Below are positions 45,208 to 55,200 of a stretch of 57,137 nucleotides of DNA, in pieces. Under the pieces are notes generated by a model that was not told where the DNA came from, searched no databases, and saw only the letters and a list, made by a program, of their open reading frames with translations. Within the stretch, counting starts at the first letter, position 1; each line of letters starts with the position of its first letter. The DNA is from Salinivirgaceae bacterium. Lineage in GTDB: Bacteria; Bacteroidota; Bacteroidia; Bacteroidales; SZUA-534. The stretch is taken from the NCBI GenBank assembly GCA_016342715.1, contig JAEINW010000007.1, positions 1 to 57,137 on the forward strand, written 5' to 3'. The position numbers and the translations under genes are program-made.

Positions 45208-45774
45208 ATGAAATTAATTTTATTAAAGCAAATTGTTTTTTTAGCACTTATTGCTTCAGTAATAAATTGCTGCAAATTGGATGAGGAATGCTTTCAACAA
45301 GGAAGAATTCCTCTTACCAAACTTGTAATACCCGATTCAATGGAAATTAACTCAACAGTTAATTTTCAGTTGAATTATTATTTATACAACGATTGTGGTA
45401 AGCTATTAGATACTGATAAAGAACTACTTGAAGTGCTAGATCCCGATACATTGCAAATTGCTACTCTTTCTGTAGATGAAACTTTTCAACTTGATCCGAC
45501 CTATATTAATGATCACATACTTATTGATTCGACCTATGTAAATGACAGCACGCTTATTTATACAGTGTTCAAATATTTTGCTACCAATTATTATTTTGCA
45601 GAGGCAACATTTGATGGATGCGATTGTGGAGATGCTATTGTTGACTCCGTTTTTATTGAATTTACTTCGAATGTAGCCGACACATTCAGCTTTTCAACAC
45701 ATATTATGAATCCAGTTACTTTTAAAGATACATTCGTTGTAAAACAAATTGTTGTTTACGATCCCAATCTCTAA
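45208..45774 (+). CDS. Hypothetical lipoprotein
   Basis: A 188-residue exported protein with a lipoprotein-like signal (LLKQIVFLALIASVINCC, cysteine near residue 21 or 22). The mature part is beta-rich, with YYLYNDCGKLLDTDKELLEV and FDGCDCGDAIVDSVFIEFTSN. Several Cys residues suggest disulfides. A short duplicated motif is visible: FQLDPTYINDHILIDSTYVNDSTLIY has two TYxND units. No known family recognised. It follows the DUF3052-like gene by 9 nt. Confidence 0.7.
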   Translation: MKLILLKQIVFLALIASVINCCKLDEECFQQGRIPLTKLVIPDSMEINSTVNFQLNYYLYNDCGKLLDTDKELLEVLDPDTLQIATLSVDETFQLDPTYINDHILIDSTYVNDSTLIYTVFKYFATNYYFAEATFDGCDCGDAIVDSVFIEFTSNVADTFSFSTHIMNPVTFKDTFVVKQIVVYDPNL

Positions 45775-45807
45775 AATTTAATATCCGTCTAATTATAAGC
45801 TTATAAT

Positions 45808-45838
45808 TCTGTAAATACAAATACTATTATTACTTTTG
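45808..45838 (+). promoter_or_regulatory. Promoter of the ATP-grasp / CvfB pair
   Basis: TACTTTTG at 45831-45838 fits the -7 box TAnnTTTG. TCTG at 45808-45811, 19 nt upstream, is a partial -33 box. It places the transcript start near 45845, ahead of the ATG at 45861. Confidence 0.55.
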
Positions 45839-45860
45839 CAAGCTTTAAATATGCACTAAG

Positions 45861-47063
45861 ATGATAGTACTAAACAAACCATATGTTTCAAATTTATTGA
45901 TTGAAACAGCGAATAAAAACAACTTCCCGGTTCTTGAGAACGACTTTGTTGAAGAAAACAATCTTAAACTGAACCATACAATAAGCTCCGAAAGGGCTAC
46001 TATTGAATATAATTCTCATGACAATCCGCTAATATATTCAAATTCGGAAAATTCAATTAATTGGATTGCTAAGAATTTAAAACAAACAGATTTACCCGAA
46101 AAAATTAATCTCTTTAAAAACAAGGTTAAATTTCGCGAACTGATTCAGGATATGTACCCCGATTTTTATTTTAAAGAAGTTGAATTATCAAATATTAAAA
46201 ACATTGATATTAATACCATTCCAAAACCCTTTGTTATAAAACCTTCCATTGGCTTTTTTAGTTTGGGTGTATACATCATTAATTCAAACGAAGATTGGAA
46301 AACGCTTCCTTCAAAAATTGAAATAGAAATTGAAGATGTAAAGGATATGTATCCGAAAGAAGTAATGGATACCACCAAATTCATCATTGAAGAATGCATT
46401 GTGGGTGATGAATATGCCATTGATGTTTATTTCAATAATGTGGGTGAACCTGTTGTTTGTGGAATATTCAAACATTTATTTGCTTCGGCAGATGATACCA
46501 GCGATCGTGTGTATTATACATCGAAAGAAATAATTGAGGAAAAACTGGAATCGTTTACTCTCTTTGCAGTTGAAATTGGAAAACGCGCCCATTTAAAAAA
46601 CTTTCCAATGCACATTGAGGTTCGGGTAAATGAAAAAGGTGAAATTAACCCTATTGAAATTAATCCCATGCGTTTTGGAGGCTGGTGTACTACCGCTGAT
46701 TTAACTACTTTTGCTTTTAATTTAAATCCCTACGAATGCTATTTTAATCAGCAAAAACCTAATTGGGCTGAAATATTAAAGGATAAAGCAGATAAAAAAT
46801 ATAGTATGATTATTCTTGATAATTCTACTGGATATGAGACTAGCGAAATTATCGATTTCGATCATGAAAAAGCGAAATTGAAATTCTCAAAAATATTAGA
46901 ATACCGTATAACTAATTTTAATGAATATCCGGTATTTGCTATTTTATTTACCGAAAGCAATTCCGATAACTTTAATGAAGTTAAGAATATGCTTACATCA
47001 GATTTGAAAGAATTTGTTAAGGTAAAAGAGTTAACTACAAAGAATACAATTCTAATAAAATAA
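45861..47063 (+). CDS. ATP-grasp domain protein
   Basis: A 400-residue member of the ATP-grasp superfamily, which joins carboxylates to amines or thiols with ATP. The nucleotide-binding core is visible as PKPFVIKPSIGFFSLGVYIINSNEDW (first lysine-glycine loop) and TTKFIIEECIVGDEYAIDVYFN. The metal-binding end is HLKNFPMHIEVRVNEKGEINPIEINPMRFGGWCTTADLTTFAF, where the ExN motif IEINPMR is diagnostic. The substrate cannot be inferred; similar stand-alone proteins are widespread in Bacteroidota. Its 3' neighbour, the CvfB-like gene, starts 5 nt after the stop, so the two form an operon. Confidence 0.85.
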   Translation: MIVLNKPYVSNLLIETANKNNFPVLENDFVEENNLKLNHTISSERATIEYNSHDNPLIYSNSENSINWIAKNLKQTDLPEKINLFKNKVKFRELIQDMYPDFYFKEVELSNIKNIDINTIPKPFVIKPSIGFFSLGVYIINSNEDWKTLPSKIEIEIEDVKDMYPKEVMDTTKFIIEECIVGDEYAIDVYFNNVGEPVVCGIFKHLFASADDTSDRVYYTSKEIIEEKLESFTLFAVEIGKRAHLKNFPMHIEVRVNEKGEINPIEINPMRFGGWCTTADLTTFAFNLNPYECYFNQQKPNWAEILKDKADKKYSMIILDNSTGYETSEIIDFDHEKAKLKFSKILEYRITNFNEYPVFAILFTESNSDNFNEVKNMLTSDLKEFVKVKELTTKNTILIK

Positions 47064-47068
47064 CGGGT

Positions 47069-47905
47069 ATGTTTCAGATTGGAAAATATAACGAACTAAA
47101 AGTAGTAAAAGAAGTAGATTTTGGAATTTACCTTGATGGTGAAGAATTAGGTGAAATTTTACTTCCCTTGCGACAAGTTCCACCAAATACTTATCCAGGT
47201 GATATTCTTGAAGTTTTTTTATATAAAGACTCGGAGGATCGATTAATTGCAACAACACGTCAACCCTATGCCATTACTGAAGAATTTGCGGTTTTAGAAG
47301 TGGTTGATGTTAATAAAACAGGCGCTTGGTTAGATTGGGGCTTAGATAAACATTTACTGGCACCGTTCCGTGAGCAAAAGCAAGACATGGAGCTAGGCAA
47401 ATCGTATTTGGTTTATATTTTTCTCGATGATGAATCGCAACGCTTGGCAGCTTCGTCAAAACTTGCAAAGTTTTTAGATAACGTTCCTCCCGAATATGAA
47501 GAAGGTCAGGAGGTTGACATATTAATAAGTAATCAATCGGACATTGGATATACTGCGGTTATTAATAATTTACATTCGGGCTTACTTTATAAAAACGAGG
47601 TATTTACCAAACTAAGCCGCGGTCAAAAAACAAAAGCCTACATTAAAAAAATTCGCGAAGACGAGAAAATTGATTTAATATTACAAAAGCCTGGATACGG
47701 TAAGATTGATCCACTATCTGATAAAATTTTACGTGAACTAAAAAAATCAGGTGGTATTTTAAACCTTGGCGATAAAAGCTCACCCGAGGACATTTATAGT
47801 AAATTTGGCGTTAGCAAAAAGGACTTTAAAAAAGCCATTGGCAAACTGTATAAAGACAAAATAATTTTGGTTGAGAAGGAGAAAATTGAGATTATTGATA
47901 TTTAA
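47069..47905 (+). CDS. CvfB-like S1-domain RNA-binding protein
   Basis: A 278-residue cytoplasmic protein made of tandem S1-type OB folds and a C-terminal winged helix, as in CvfB/YitL. The first S1 is MFQIGKYNELKVVKEVDFGIYLDGEELGEILLPLRQVP. A second S1 follows as EEFAVLEVVDVNKTGAWLDWGLDKHLLAPFREQ. A third, shorter fold covers about 140-205 (VDILISNQSDIGYTAVINNLHSGLLY). The winged helix is near 215-278 (GGILNLGDKSSPEDIYSKFGVSKKDFKKAIGKLYKDKI). CvfB influences virulence and RNA stability in Staphylococcus; here the role is inferred. Last gene before a 700-nt repeat island. Confidence 0.9.
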   Translation: MFQIGKYNELKVVKEVDFGIYLDGEELGEILLPLRQVPPNTYPGDILEVFLYKDSEDRLIATTRQPYAITEEFAVLEVVDVNKTGAWLDWGLDKHLLAPFREQKQDMELGKSYLVYIFLDDESQRLAASSKLAKFLDNVPPEYEEGQEVDILISNQSDIGYTAVINNLHSGLLYKNEVFTKLSRGQKTKAYIKKIREDEKIDLILQKPGYGKIDPLSDKILRELKKSGGILNLGDKSSPEDIYSKFGVSKKDFKKAIGKLYKDKIILVEKEKIEIIDI

Positions 47906-48043
47906 TTAAACACATAAGAAATTACCATAAAAATGGCGGTTTTATTTGTTATTACGTGGATATTAATAAAAGATATCAATACACTGACATATTTTTTCAC
48001 GTTTTTTATAATTGAAGCGACACTTTTATTAAACTAGTTTTAT

Positions 48044-48208
48044 CCCACCTAACCTCCTTAAAAAGGGAGGAACTAAGCGAAGCGTTCTCACGAACGAAGT
48101 GAGTAACTACATTCTACAAAATTGAAAAATTAGTATAATCCAATTACCCACAAAACCAGAATTGAAATGTGAATGCAACTCCCTCCTTTCTAAGGAGGGC
48201 TGGGGAGG
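48044..48208. repeat. BIME-like element sharing a 32-bp unit with the 26-kb island
   Basis: The right-hand palindrome 48177-48208 (CCCTCC-TTTCTAA-GGAGGG core plus CTGGGGAGG tail) is identical over 32 bp to the inverse of 26092-26123. The left-hand unit (48044-48073, CCTCCTTAAAAAGGGAGG) is a variant in the opposite orientation. Between them lies AACTAAGCGAAGCGTTCTCACGAA (48071-48094), shared with 26573-26596. No gene is present. Confidence 0.75.
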
Positions 48209-48621
48209 ATAAACATAACAAAAATAAAATACCTGCTCAATTAATGAACAGGTACTTGTATTTATTTTGCTTTACTGTTTGCTTTACTGCTATCAATGGC
48301 AGGATATTATTTTAAAAAACTACCACCAAAAACAAAACCCTGCTAAATGCAAGGTTCTGAGTTATATTAATACATTTCATTTCCATTATTGCAGGCCACG
48401 AGTTACAAACTCGCGCCAGCAGGGGATTTTAGGTTGCATCGTGTGGTTACATCTATTATATTTATAACCTAAAAAATATAATAATTCATACAACTAAAAA
48501 AGAGACTGCCAATAAAACAGTCTCTTTAGTTATTATCTTTTTAATTACTTACCACACGAAAGATTCGTGCGACAGCCTTTTAAAAACTATTTGTTTTTAG
48601 CAAATATTAATGTTTATCACC
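48209..48621. other. Gene-free stretch between the repeat element and the RHS operon end
   Basis: Non-coding DNA, with an imperfect hairpin ACCTGCTC...GAACAGGT at 48231-48253 just after the repeat element. It may end the CvfB-side transcript. A short palindromic GAGTTACAAACTC lies near 48400. I see no convincing gene; one open frame of 66 codons has no start signal and no protein-like features. Confidence 0.5.
48499..48527 (-). terminator. Probable terminator of the RHS operon
   Basis: A perfect 10-bp stem (AAAGAGACTG / CAGTCTCTTT) with a 9-nt loop. On the minus strand it follows the last operon gene by about 95 nt and leads into TTTTTTAGTTG. Its A/T flanks let it act in both directions. Confidence 0.7.
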
Positions 48622-49278
48622 CTACTTTATGCTATCTAATCTGATTTTGATCTCTCTATCCATTGCTCCTGTGGAAATATTCCAAAACTCATCAAACAAA
48701 AGCTCTAAGGGAATTTGCTTTAATACAATTCCATCCAAAATAGATATAGTACAATTGCAATTGTTACCAGAGTTATAGCAACTGTAATACAATGTATCAT
48801 TAATATTTGATAAAAAATCAACTGCATTAGGTTGAAAACCATTTATAGTATCACCTAAAAAATAATCAGATCCATAGACTATTCCAGGTAACCACTCATT
48901 TTTATAGTAATGAATTTTCTCAGGACTATAGATTCCTTGAGATAGACAATCAGGTATATCTGACACATCCCATTTTCCAGTTTTTTCACCATTAAGAATT
49001 CTTCCTCGAAAGCGTGTAGCCGAATCTATCCTCATCAGGTCTCCATTATCATAGCTTTTACCTAACTGATTCTCAAAGTATAAATAAACCGTATCAGTAT
49101 AATTTGATTTTATCGTGTCAATTTTGGTATAATACGTAAACCATATGGTATCAATATTTATGAGCCCAGATAAATCAAAACATTTAACCTTAATACTTTC
49201 CTTTACAACAGTTTTCTGTTGAGAAAATGCAAATTCTGTAAAAAACAAAATTATTGCTATTAATACAATTCTTTTCAT
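48622..49278 (-). CDS. Exported protein of unknown function; candidate immunity or accessory factor of the RHS protein
   Basis: A 218-residue protein with an N-terminal signal peptide (KRIVLIAIILFFTEFAFSQQ). The mature part contains VYLYFENQLGKSYDNGDLMRIDSATRFRGRILNGEKTGKWDVSDI, which resembles a single MORN-like antitoxin-type segment (NGxxxGxW). It also has a cysteine-containing middle (YYSCYNSGNNCNCTISILDG). I do not recognise the family. The start codon is 1 nt from the stop of the large RHS gene, so it is the last gene of that operon. Last-gene position and size fit immunity proteins in polymorphic-toxin operons, but a periplasmic location would require the toxin to act in the periplasm. 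Function is inference. Confidence 0.7.
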   Translation of the reverse strand: MKRIVLIAIILFFTEFAFSQQKTVVKESIKVKCFDLSGLINIDTIWFTYYTKIDTIKSNYTDTVYLYFENQLGKSYDNGDLMRIDSATRFRGRILNGEKTGKWDVSDIPDCLSQGIYSPEKIHYYKNEWLPGIVYGSDYFLGDTINGFQPNAVDFLSNINDTLYYSCYNSGNNCNCTISILDGIVLKQIPLELLFDEFWNISTGAMDREIKIRLDSIK

Positions 49279-49279
49279 G

Positions 49280-52200
49280 TTAATTCAAATCTAACAAATT
49301 TAATATATTTATCCACCAATTGCTATTTGGATTATTAATAGCAAATGGGTTATTATCTGGAATTAGCAGATTAGGATTGGAGCTAAAGCTTTTATATAAG
49401 CTTTTAAATTGATCTAATGTTTGATACTCACTGTACCTAGAATCAATATATGAAACGGAATTTGGACCTATTGAAATCACAGGTACACCATGTTTTCGCG
49501 ACCATTGAAAATCCGCCAAACTTGGCCCATCATAATAACCAGAGCCCGGTTTCTTACCAATTCTATCGTAATATGCTTCAGGATGAGTATGGATTTGTAA
49601 AACAATCTCTTTATCTCCCAAATACTTTTTTCTCCTTTCGATCATTGTGCCATTTGGATCTCGTACATTTGTTGGATTAACCGATTTTTCATCTGTATTG
49701 CCAGACCAATCGTTCACCCAATAAGTTACTCCATCCCCATCAACCAAAATATAACCGGACACTTCAATATCTTTATCTTCAGTAATTCTTTCCATGTAAG
49801 CTAACATCTCTTCCAATGTATCAAATTTATAGCCTGAATAGGTTTGATCACCGTGAGTATAAGTTTCCATTTCTTCGCTTCCAGGCTGACCAGTTGTCGA
49901 ATATACTGTGCCACCACCACCAAATATTGATTCATCAATTTCATGACCACGATCAACCATTGCATTAAAAAATGCATTTGCCCTATGAAATGGGTTTTCT
50001 TTAAGAACAATTGACTCAGGGATTTTTAATATTAATATTGGAACGTACATTATTGCTGCCATTACACCATATAAAAAACTAAATAACTTCTCCCCACTTG
50101 GATCGGTATACTTCAGCGGGTTATTCAGACAATAACTATATCGATTCAAGCTTTGAGTTGAAGTAGGTGATTGTATAAAATTATCAGGACTTAGCATTTT
50201 GCCTAAGATAGGATCGTAAACACGCCCGTTCATATTAATCAGCTGCACATTACTTAAATGTTCGTGCATGGTGTAACCACGGTTGGTAACTGCTGTGTTA
50301 AAACGACTAAATGAATAATCAACTGGGTTTCTACGTCTTCCCCAAGCATCATAGCTATATCGAGTGTCTCCTGCAATTAGGCCAGTACTAGCATCTCGTA
50401 AAGCTATTAAACTACCCTGATGGTCGGTATGAGCATGGTACAATTTCTTTTCTCCATTTTCTATCTGGAAAATAGCTGCTAAACCACCTAATCCTTTAAT
50501 ATAAAAGGTTTGTTTATCGGTTCCTGTTTCATGGTCTATTTCTCTTTCAAAATTGGTATAATAATAGGTTGAGGTTTTCATTCTACCAGAATGATAATAG
50601 TCCATTTTCTTGCGCTGCTTACTGGACCCATATTTTAATTTATAAAGATGATCTCCTTGTGATATGGTTGCAGGGCTATGAAAACTAGTATAGGTAATAT
50701 CCTGTGGATCAGGTGATATATCCGTTGGAATTTCTCCTCCCATACCAAAAATTGGTAAGGTATTTACCTGTTTTATTGCACCTGGTCTTTCTTTAGAATA
50801 TCCATAGTACCCCGCATTGGTTTTATCGGTTATGTTACCAGTATTATCATAATTTATACTTTGAACCACAACATCATCATGTTTAATTACGGTTAGCCTA
50901 TCTAACCCGTCATATTCGAAGCTTTCTCTAATTCCACTGTAGCTATTGGTGCGTTGTTCCAAATTACCATTTGAATGGTTAAAGGTATAGCTATAATGAT
51001 AATCAGAGAAATTGATTCTTTCTAAATAACCTTTGGAATCATACTTTCTAAGAACATTCTCATTCCCAATATCATAATTTTCTATTTGGCCATCTGAGTT
51101 GAACCTATTCAATTGCCAAATATTTTGATCATCCATAGTCACCTTTTTAAGTATACCATGGTCATATTCGTTTTCCAATACTAACTCATGATTATGATCC
51201 ATATCAACATCATAGAGTTCCTTAACCAATTCATTGTAATTGTTGTACTCTAAATGTCTAACTAGGGTTTTTCCGTTAATTGTTTCTCCCATAGTTTCAA
51301 CACGACCTAACTCATCATGAGTAATCCATTTCATGTTATCATTATAAGAAATATAATTTACTTGCCCAATACCTGATCCAGAAGGTGCATAATAATATTC
51401 TATTTTACCTTCATCCTGAATATCTTCAATAGTTGTCCTACCATAAGCATCATATTCGTAGTCTGTAGTTTTACCATTGGCATCCAACAACTGCTTTAGC
51501 TCACCCAATTCGTTGTAATCGTACGTTACCACATTTCCAACATCAGGATCGTTAAGTGATTCTTGAAAGCCATATTTGTCGTAAGTCATACGTATTGTTT
51601 TACCTTTTTCATAATCCATAGTGCTCATCTTACCACATCCATGATAGGTATACGATATTATTCCTCCATCATCTTCAGCCTTTCTAAGCTTTCCTGCACC
51701 ATCAATGGTTTTTTTCGACCAACTTCCATCTGCATTAGTTACCGTTGTTGCTCTTTCAGAATCAAAATAATCATAGGTAATTGTATTACCTCGAACTGAT
51801 TTTGTGTGCATCCTACCATCACCATAATAGGTGTAAATTAGATCTTTATTTTCATCATCAAGGTGGGGAAGAGTTCCACTTTGCAATTTTCCATTTGCTA
51901 GGTATGTTTTGGTACTTGTTAATAATTGTCCTTCGAAGGATTCTGCAATTGTTTTAACATCCCTACCCAATTCATCAAAATAGATAGTACTAGAACCTTT
52001 ACCAGGTACTATATTGACCTGTGAATAGACAAAATTATTTTTGGCAGAATTATTCCACAACAATTCGCTTGTGGTTTCATTTCCTTCAGGAGTAATGGTA
52101 TTTAATAATCTACCAAACCCATCATATCCGAATACTGTTGTTAATCCATTTATAGCTGCTTGAGACAATATTTGCCCTGTACTCTTATCAAAGCTAAACA

Positions 52201-55200
52201 CCTCGGTAAATTTATCACTAATATATGCGTTGGTTTTCTTTTCTATTACAAAACGACCATATTCATCATAGGTGTGATCCAATTCACGCTTTACTCCATC
52301 AACAGTAAATTCAGAATGAACCAGATTGCCCCATTCATCATATTGCATAAATGTACTAAGACCATTTACAGTTCTATAAATCCATTGGTTTTCGCCAGTA
52401 ATACCATCAAATAAAGTTGTTTCTGTGTGTGTACTACCATCAATCTCACTTATTTTAGATATGCTATATTTTTTAATTAAATTATAGTCTGAGGTTGAAT
52501 AGTCAGCATAACCATATTCCGTAGTTTGCGTTTCTGAGGCACCCCCACTATAACTAACTATTTTACTTGAAAGTCGATTATAAGTATGGTCGTAATAATA
52601 ATTTATGGTAGTTGCATCATTGTTATACCCATTAGTAACAATCTTACTGCTTTTTTCAATAATGTAGCGTTTCTTTCCTGTAGTTGATTCTAAATCCCTC
52701 TTATCAAAATCTACACTTACAGATGAATATAATTTATCTGTACTAAGTTGTCTCAATTCAGAAATGATCTCATCAACAAAATAAGTATTACCTTCCCAAT
52801 TCTGCATGGACACAATTTTACTATTTGCAATAGAATCTTCCGCTTGTATCAAACTAAACCCTAAAAAGCCTTTACCTCTCAGGTGAATTTTACCACCCTC
52901 ATAGTTGTAATCTTTGGTTTTTGTAGCTCCCACTCCATTGGGAATTGATACCGTAGAAACAACAGTTAATGCCCTACCTAAATCCTGAATTGGATATGTA
53001 GCTCCACTATACTTTGTATAAACATCTGAATCAGCCAAGGTACTATAGGCTACCTCTGTTTTATTACCTAAGCCATTGCAAAATACTTTAACCTTGTTTG
53101 AACTGGAATATTTGTTTAAACTAACTACATAGGGGCTATTAGAACCATTCCCAATGAACACATCCATGGTCCCATCGCCATCAAAATCGCCATAGTCCAA
53201 TTCATCTTCAAAAGGATTAATGGGAAGAGTTACTTGCTCTTGAATAAAACCTAAGCCAGTTGAATAGTTTACAAAAAAATCTCCATCAATTAATTCAAGC
53301 ACATCTGATTTTCCATCTCCATTTATATCCATAACAAAATGTGTTTTGTTTTCCCAAGTGTTAAAATCAGGATCATGTAGACCAGAGATATCAATGATGT
53401 CGGCATAGGTATTATCGCCTTTGTTCAAACGTAGACCCCAAGTATTGGTGTTAGTTGCAAGATTTGAATAATAAAACATCTTATCTGCTGTACCATCACC
53501 ATTAAAGTCACCATAAATAATTTTGCTATAGGGTACTTCGTCCTCTTCCTCTTCTTCTAAAACTAATCCATCTTTAAAAGAATAATAATAGGAATTATTG
53601 TCATATTCGATGTTGCAGATTTCTGGTAACCCATCACCATTTATATCAAATGTATAACTACCATTAAAGTCATATTCAAAACCAAAGTTTACTTGAAGTG
53701 GATTATCAAAGTCTCCATTATTCCTAAACGTTAAATATCCTTTTCCATCATCTACTATATCAAGGCTTCTAGTAACAACATCCGTTCTACCATCAGCATC
53801 GAAGTCTCCTAAATACAACTTATTTGGCCATTCTTCCTCTTTTTCACCAACATCCGCAAATTCTGTTAAGAAGGTAAGTTTTGTACCATCAAAAGTATAT
53901 ATTTTGTGTCGTACAGTTGAACCATCAGGAGTTGAAATAATCATATCATCCTTCCCATCTCCATTAAAATCTATATTTCGCAGCCCACTGTAACCGATGT
54001 TTCCATATCCAACATTTTCCATCACATCCTCATGCATTAAATTCTCTGGAATAGGCTCTTCATAATTGACAAAAGTGTAGGTTCCATCGCCATTGTTCAA
54101 TCTTAAATTCCAATGAAAATAATGAATAAGCGTATAGTTTCCAACAGGTATGTCATAGGCAAATTCTAACAAATCGGTAAGTCCATCGCCATTGTAATCA
54201 CCAGTAATAGTATTAATATTAGAATAACCTTCTTCTGCTATTTCATTTGAAACATATTGGTTTTCGCTGTTATAAACAAATTTGGTTGGATTAAACTTTT
54301 TACCATCAGAACCAGTTTCAATTACTTCATTCAATTTATATACAAAATCCTTTGCATAATTCATTTCATAAGATCGAATAACGTCTCCTTCAGAAAAAAC
54401 TTTAATCTCCCTAAGTAAATGTTTCTGGGTAATTCTTTCACCACCAATGTAACTTATACGGTCTGAATCTTTACTTCCATAGTGAAAAACAATCTTGTTA
54501 TAGGGAGCATGTGTATTTCCTGTGTAATTTATTTCCTTAAGCAAGTGCTCTCCGTCTATATCCTGATAAGTATAGGTCATATAGTTACCAAAACGGTCTG
54601 TTACCCTACTAATTTTCCATACAATATTCTTTGTATTAATTCTCATTGTAGAGGTACCACTACCATATTTTATTATTTTACCATCATCCGTTTTTACAAT
54701 AAACTCATCAGGTCCTGCATTATTGGTATCACTATCATCTAGGGTAATTTCTTTAAACGATTCTACTTCTGTTCTATATTTACTACCATCTTGACCATAA
54801 ATTCCACTGCTTGTTAATTGTAGACGATTTCCATCTAAGGCAAATCTATCATCACCGCTTAAATTAACCCTATGAACACTTCCATCTTGTTCCAATGTCT
54901 GAGCGACACGTACAATTGCTGAAACACCGGCCAGATTCCATCCAGCACCTAACAAGCCATTACCAGATTGACTATTATAGGTAATTGATAGGTTCGGTTG
55001 TATTCCCTGAGTACCAGGAGGAATATGTATAGGTATTTGATAAGTTGCTCCTCCACTTTCAGATACTTTGAAGCCTCCATTAGTCGTTCCTACGGGTAAA
55101 CTATAATCAAGGTTGTTTAAATCTGTTTCTGAAAAAGGAAGTTCCGGTACAACATCAAAAATTAAACTTTCATCAATACTTCCTTTAAATGAAATGCCTT

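Noticed and set aside
48267..48467. Small plus-strand gene in the 48-kb island
   Set aside because: Cys/Tyr-rich frame without ribosome-binding context, domain or partner copies; it lies in repeat-derived DNA.
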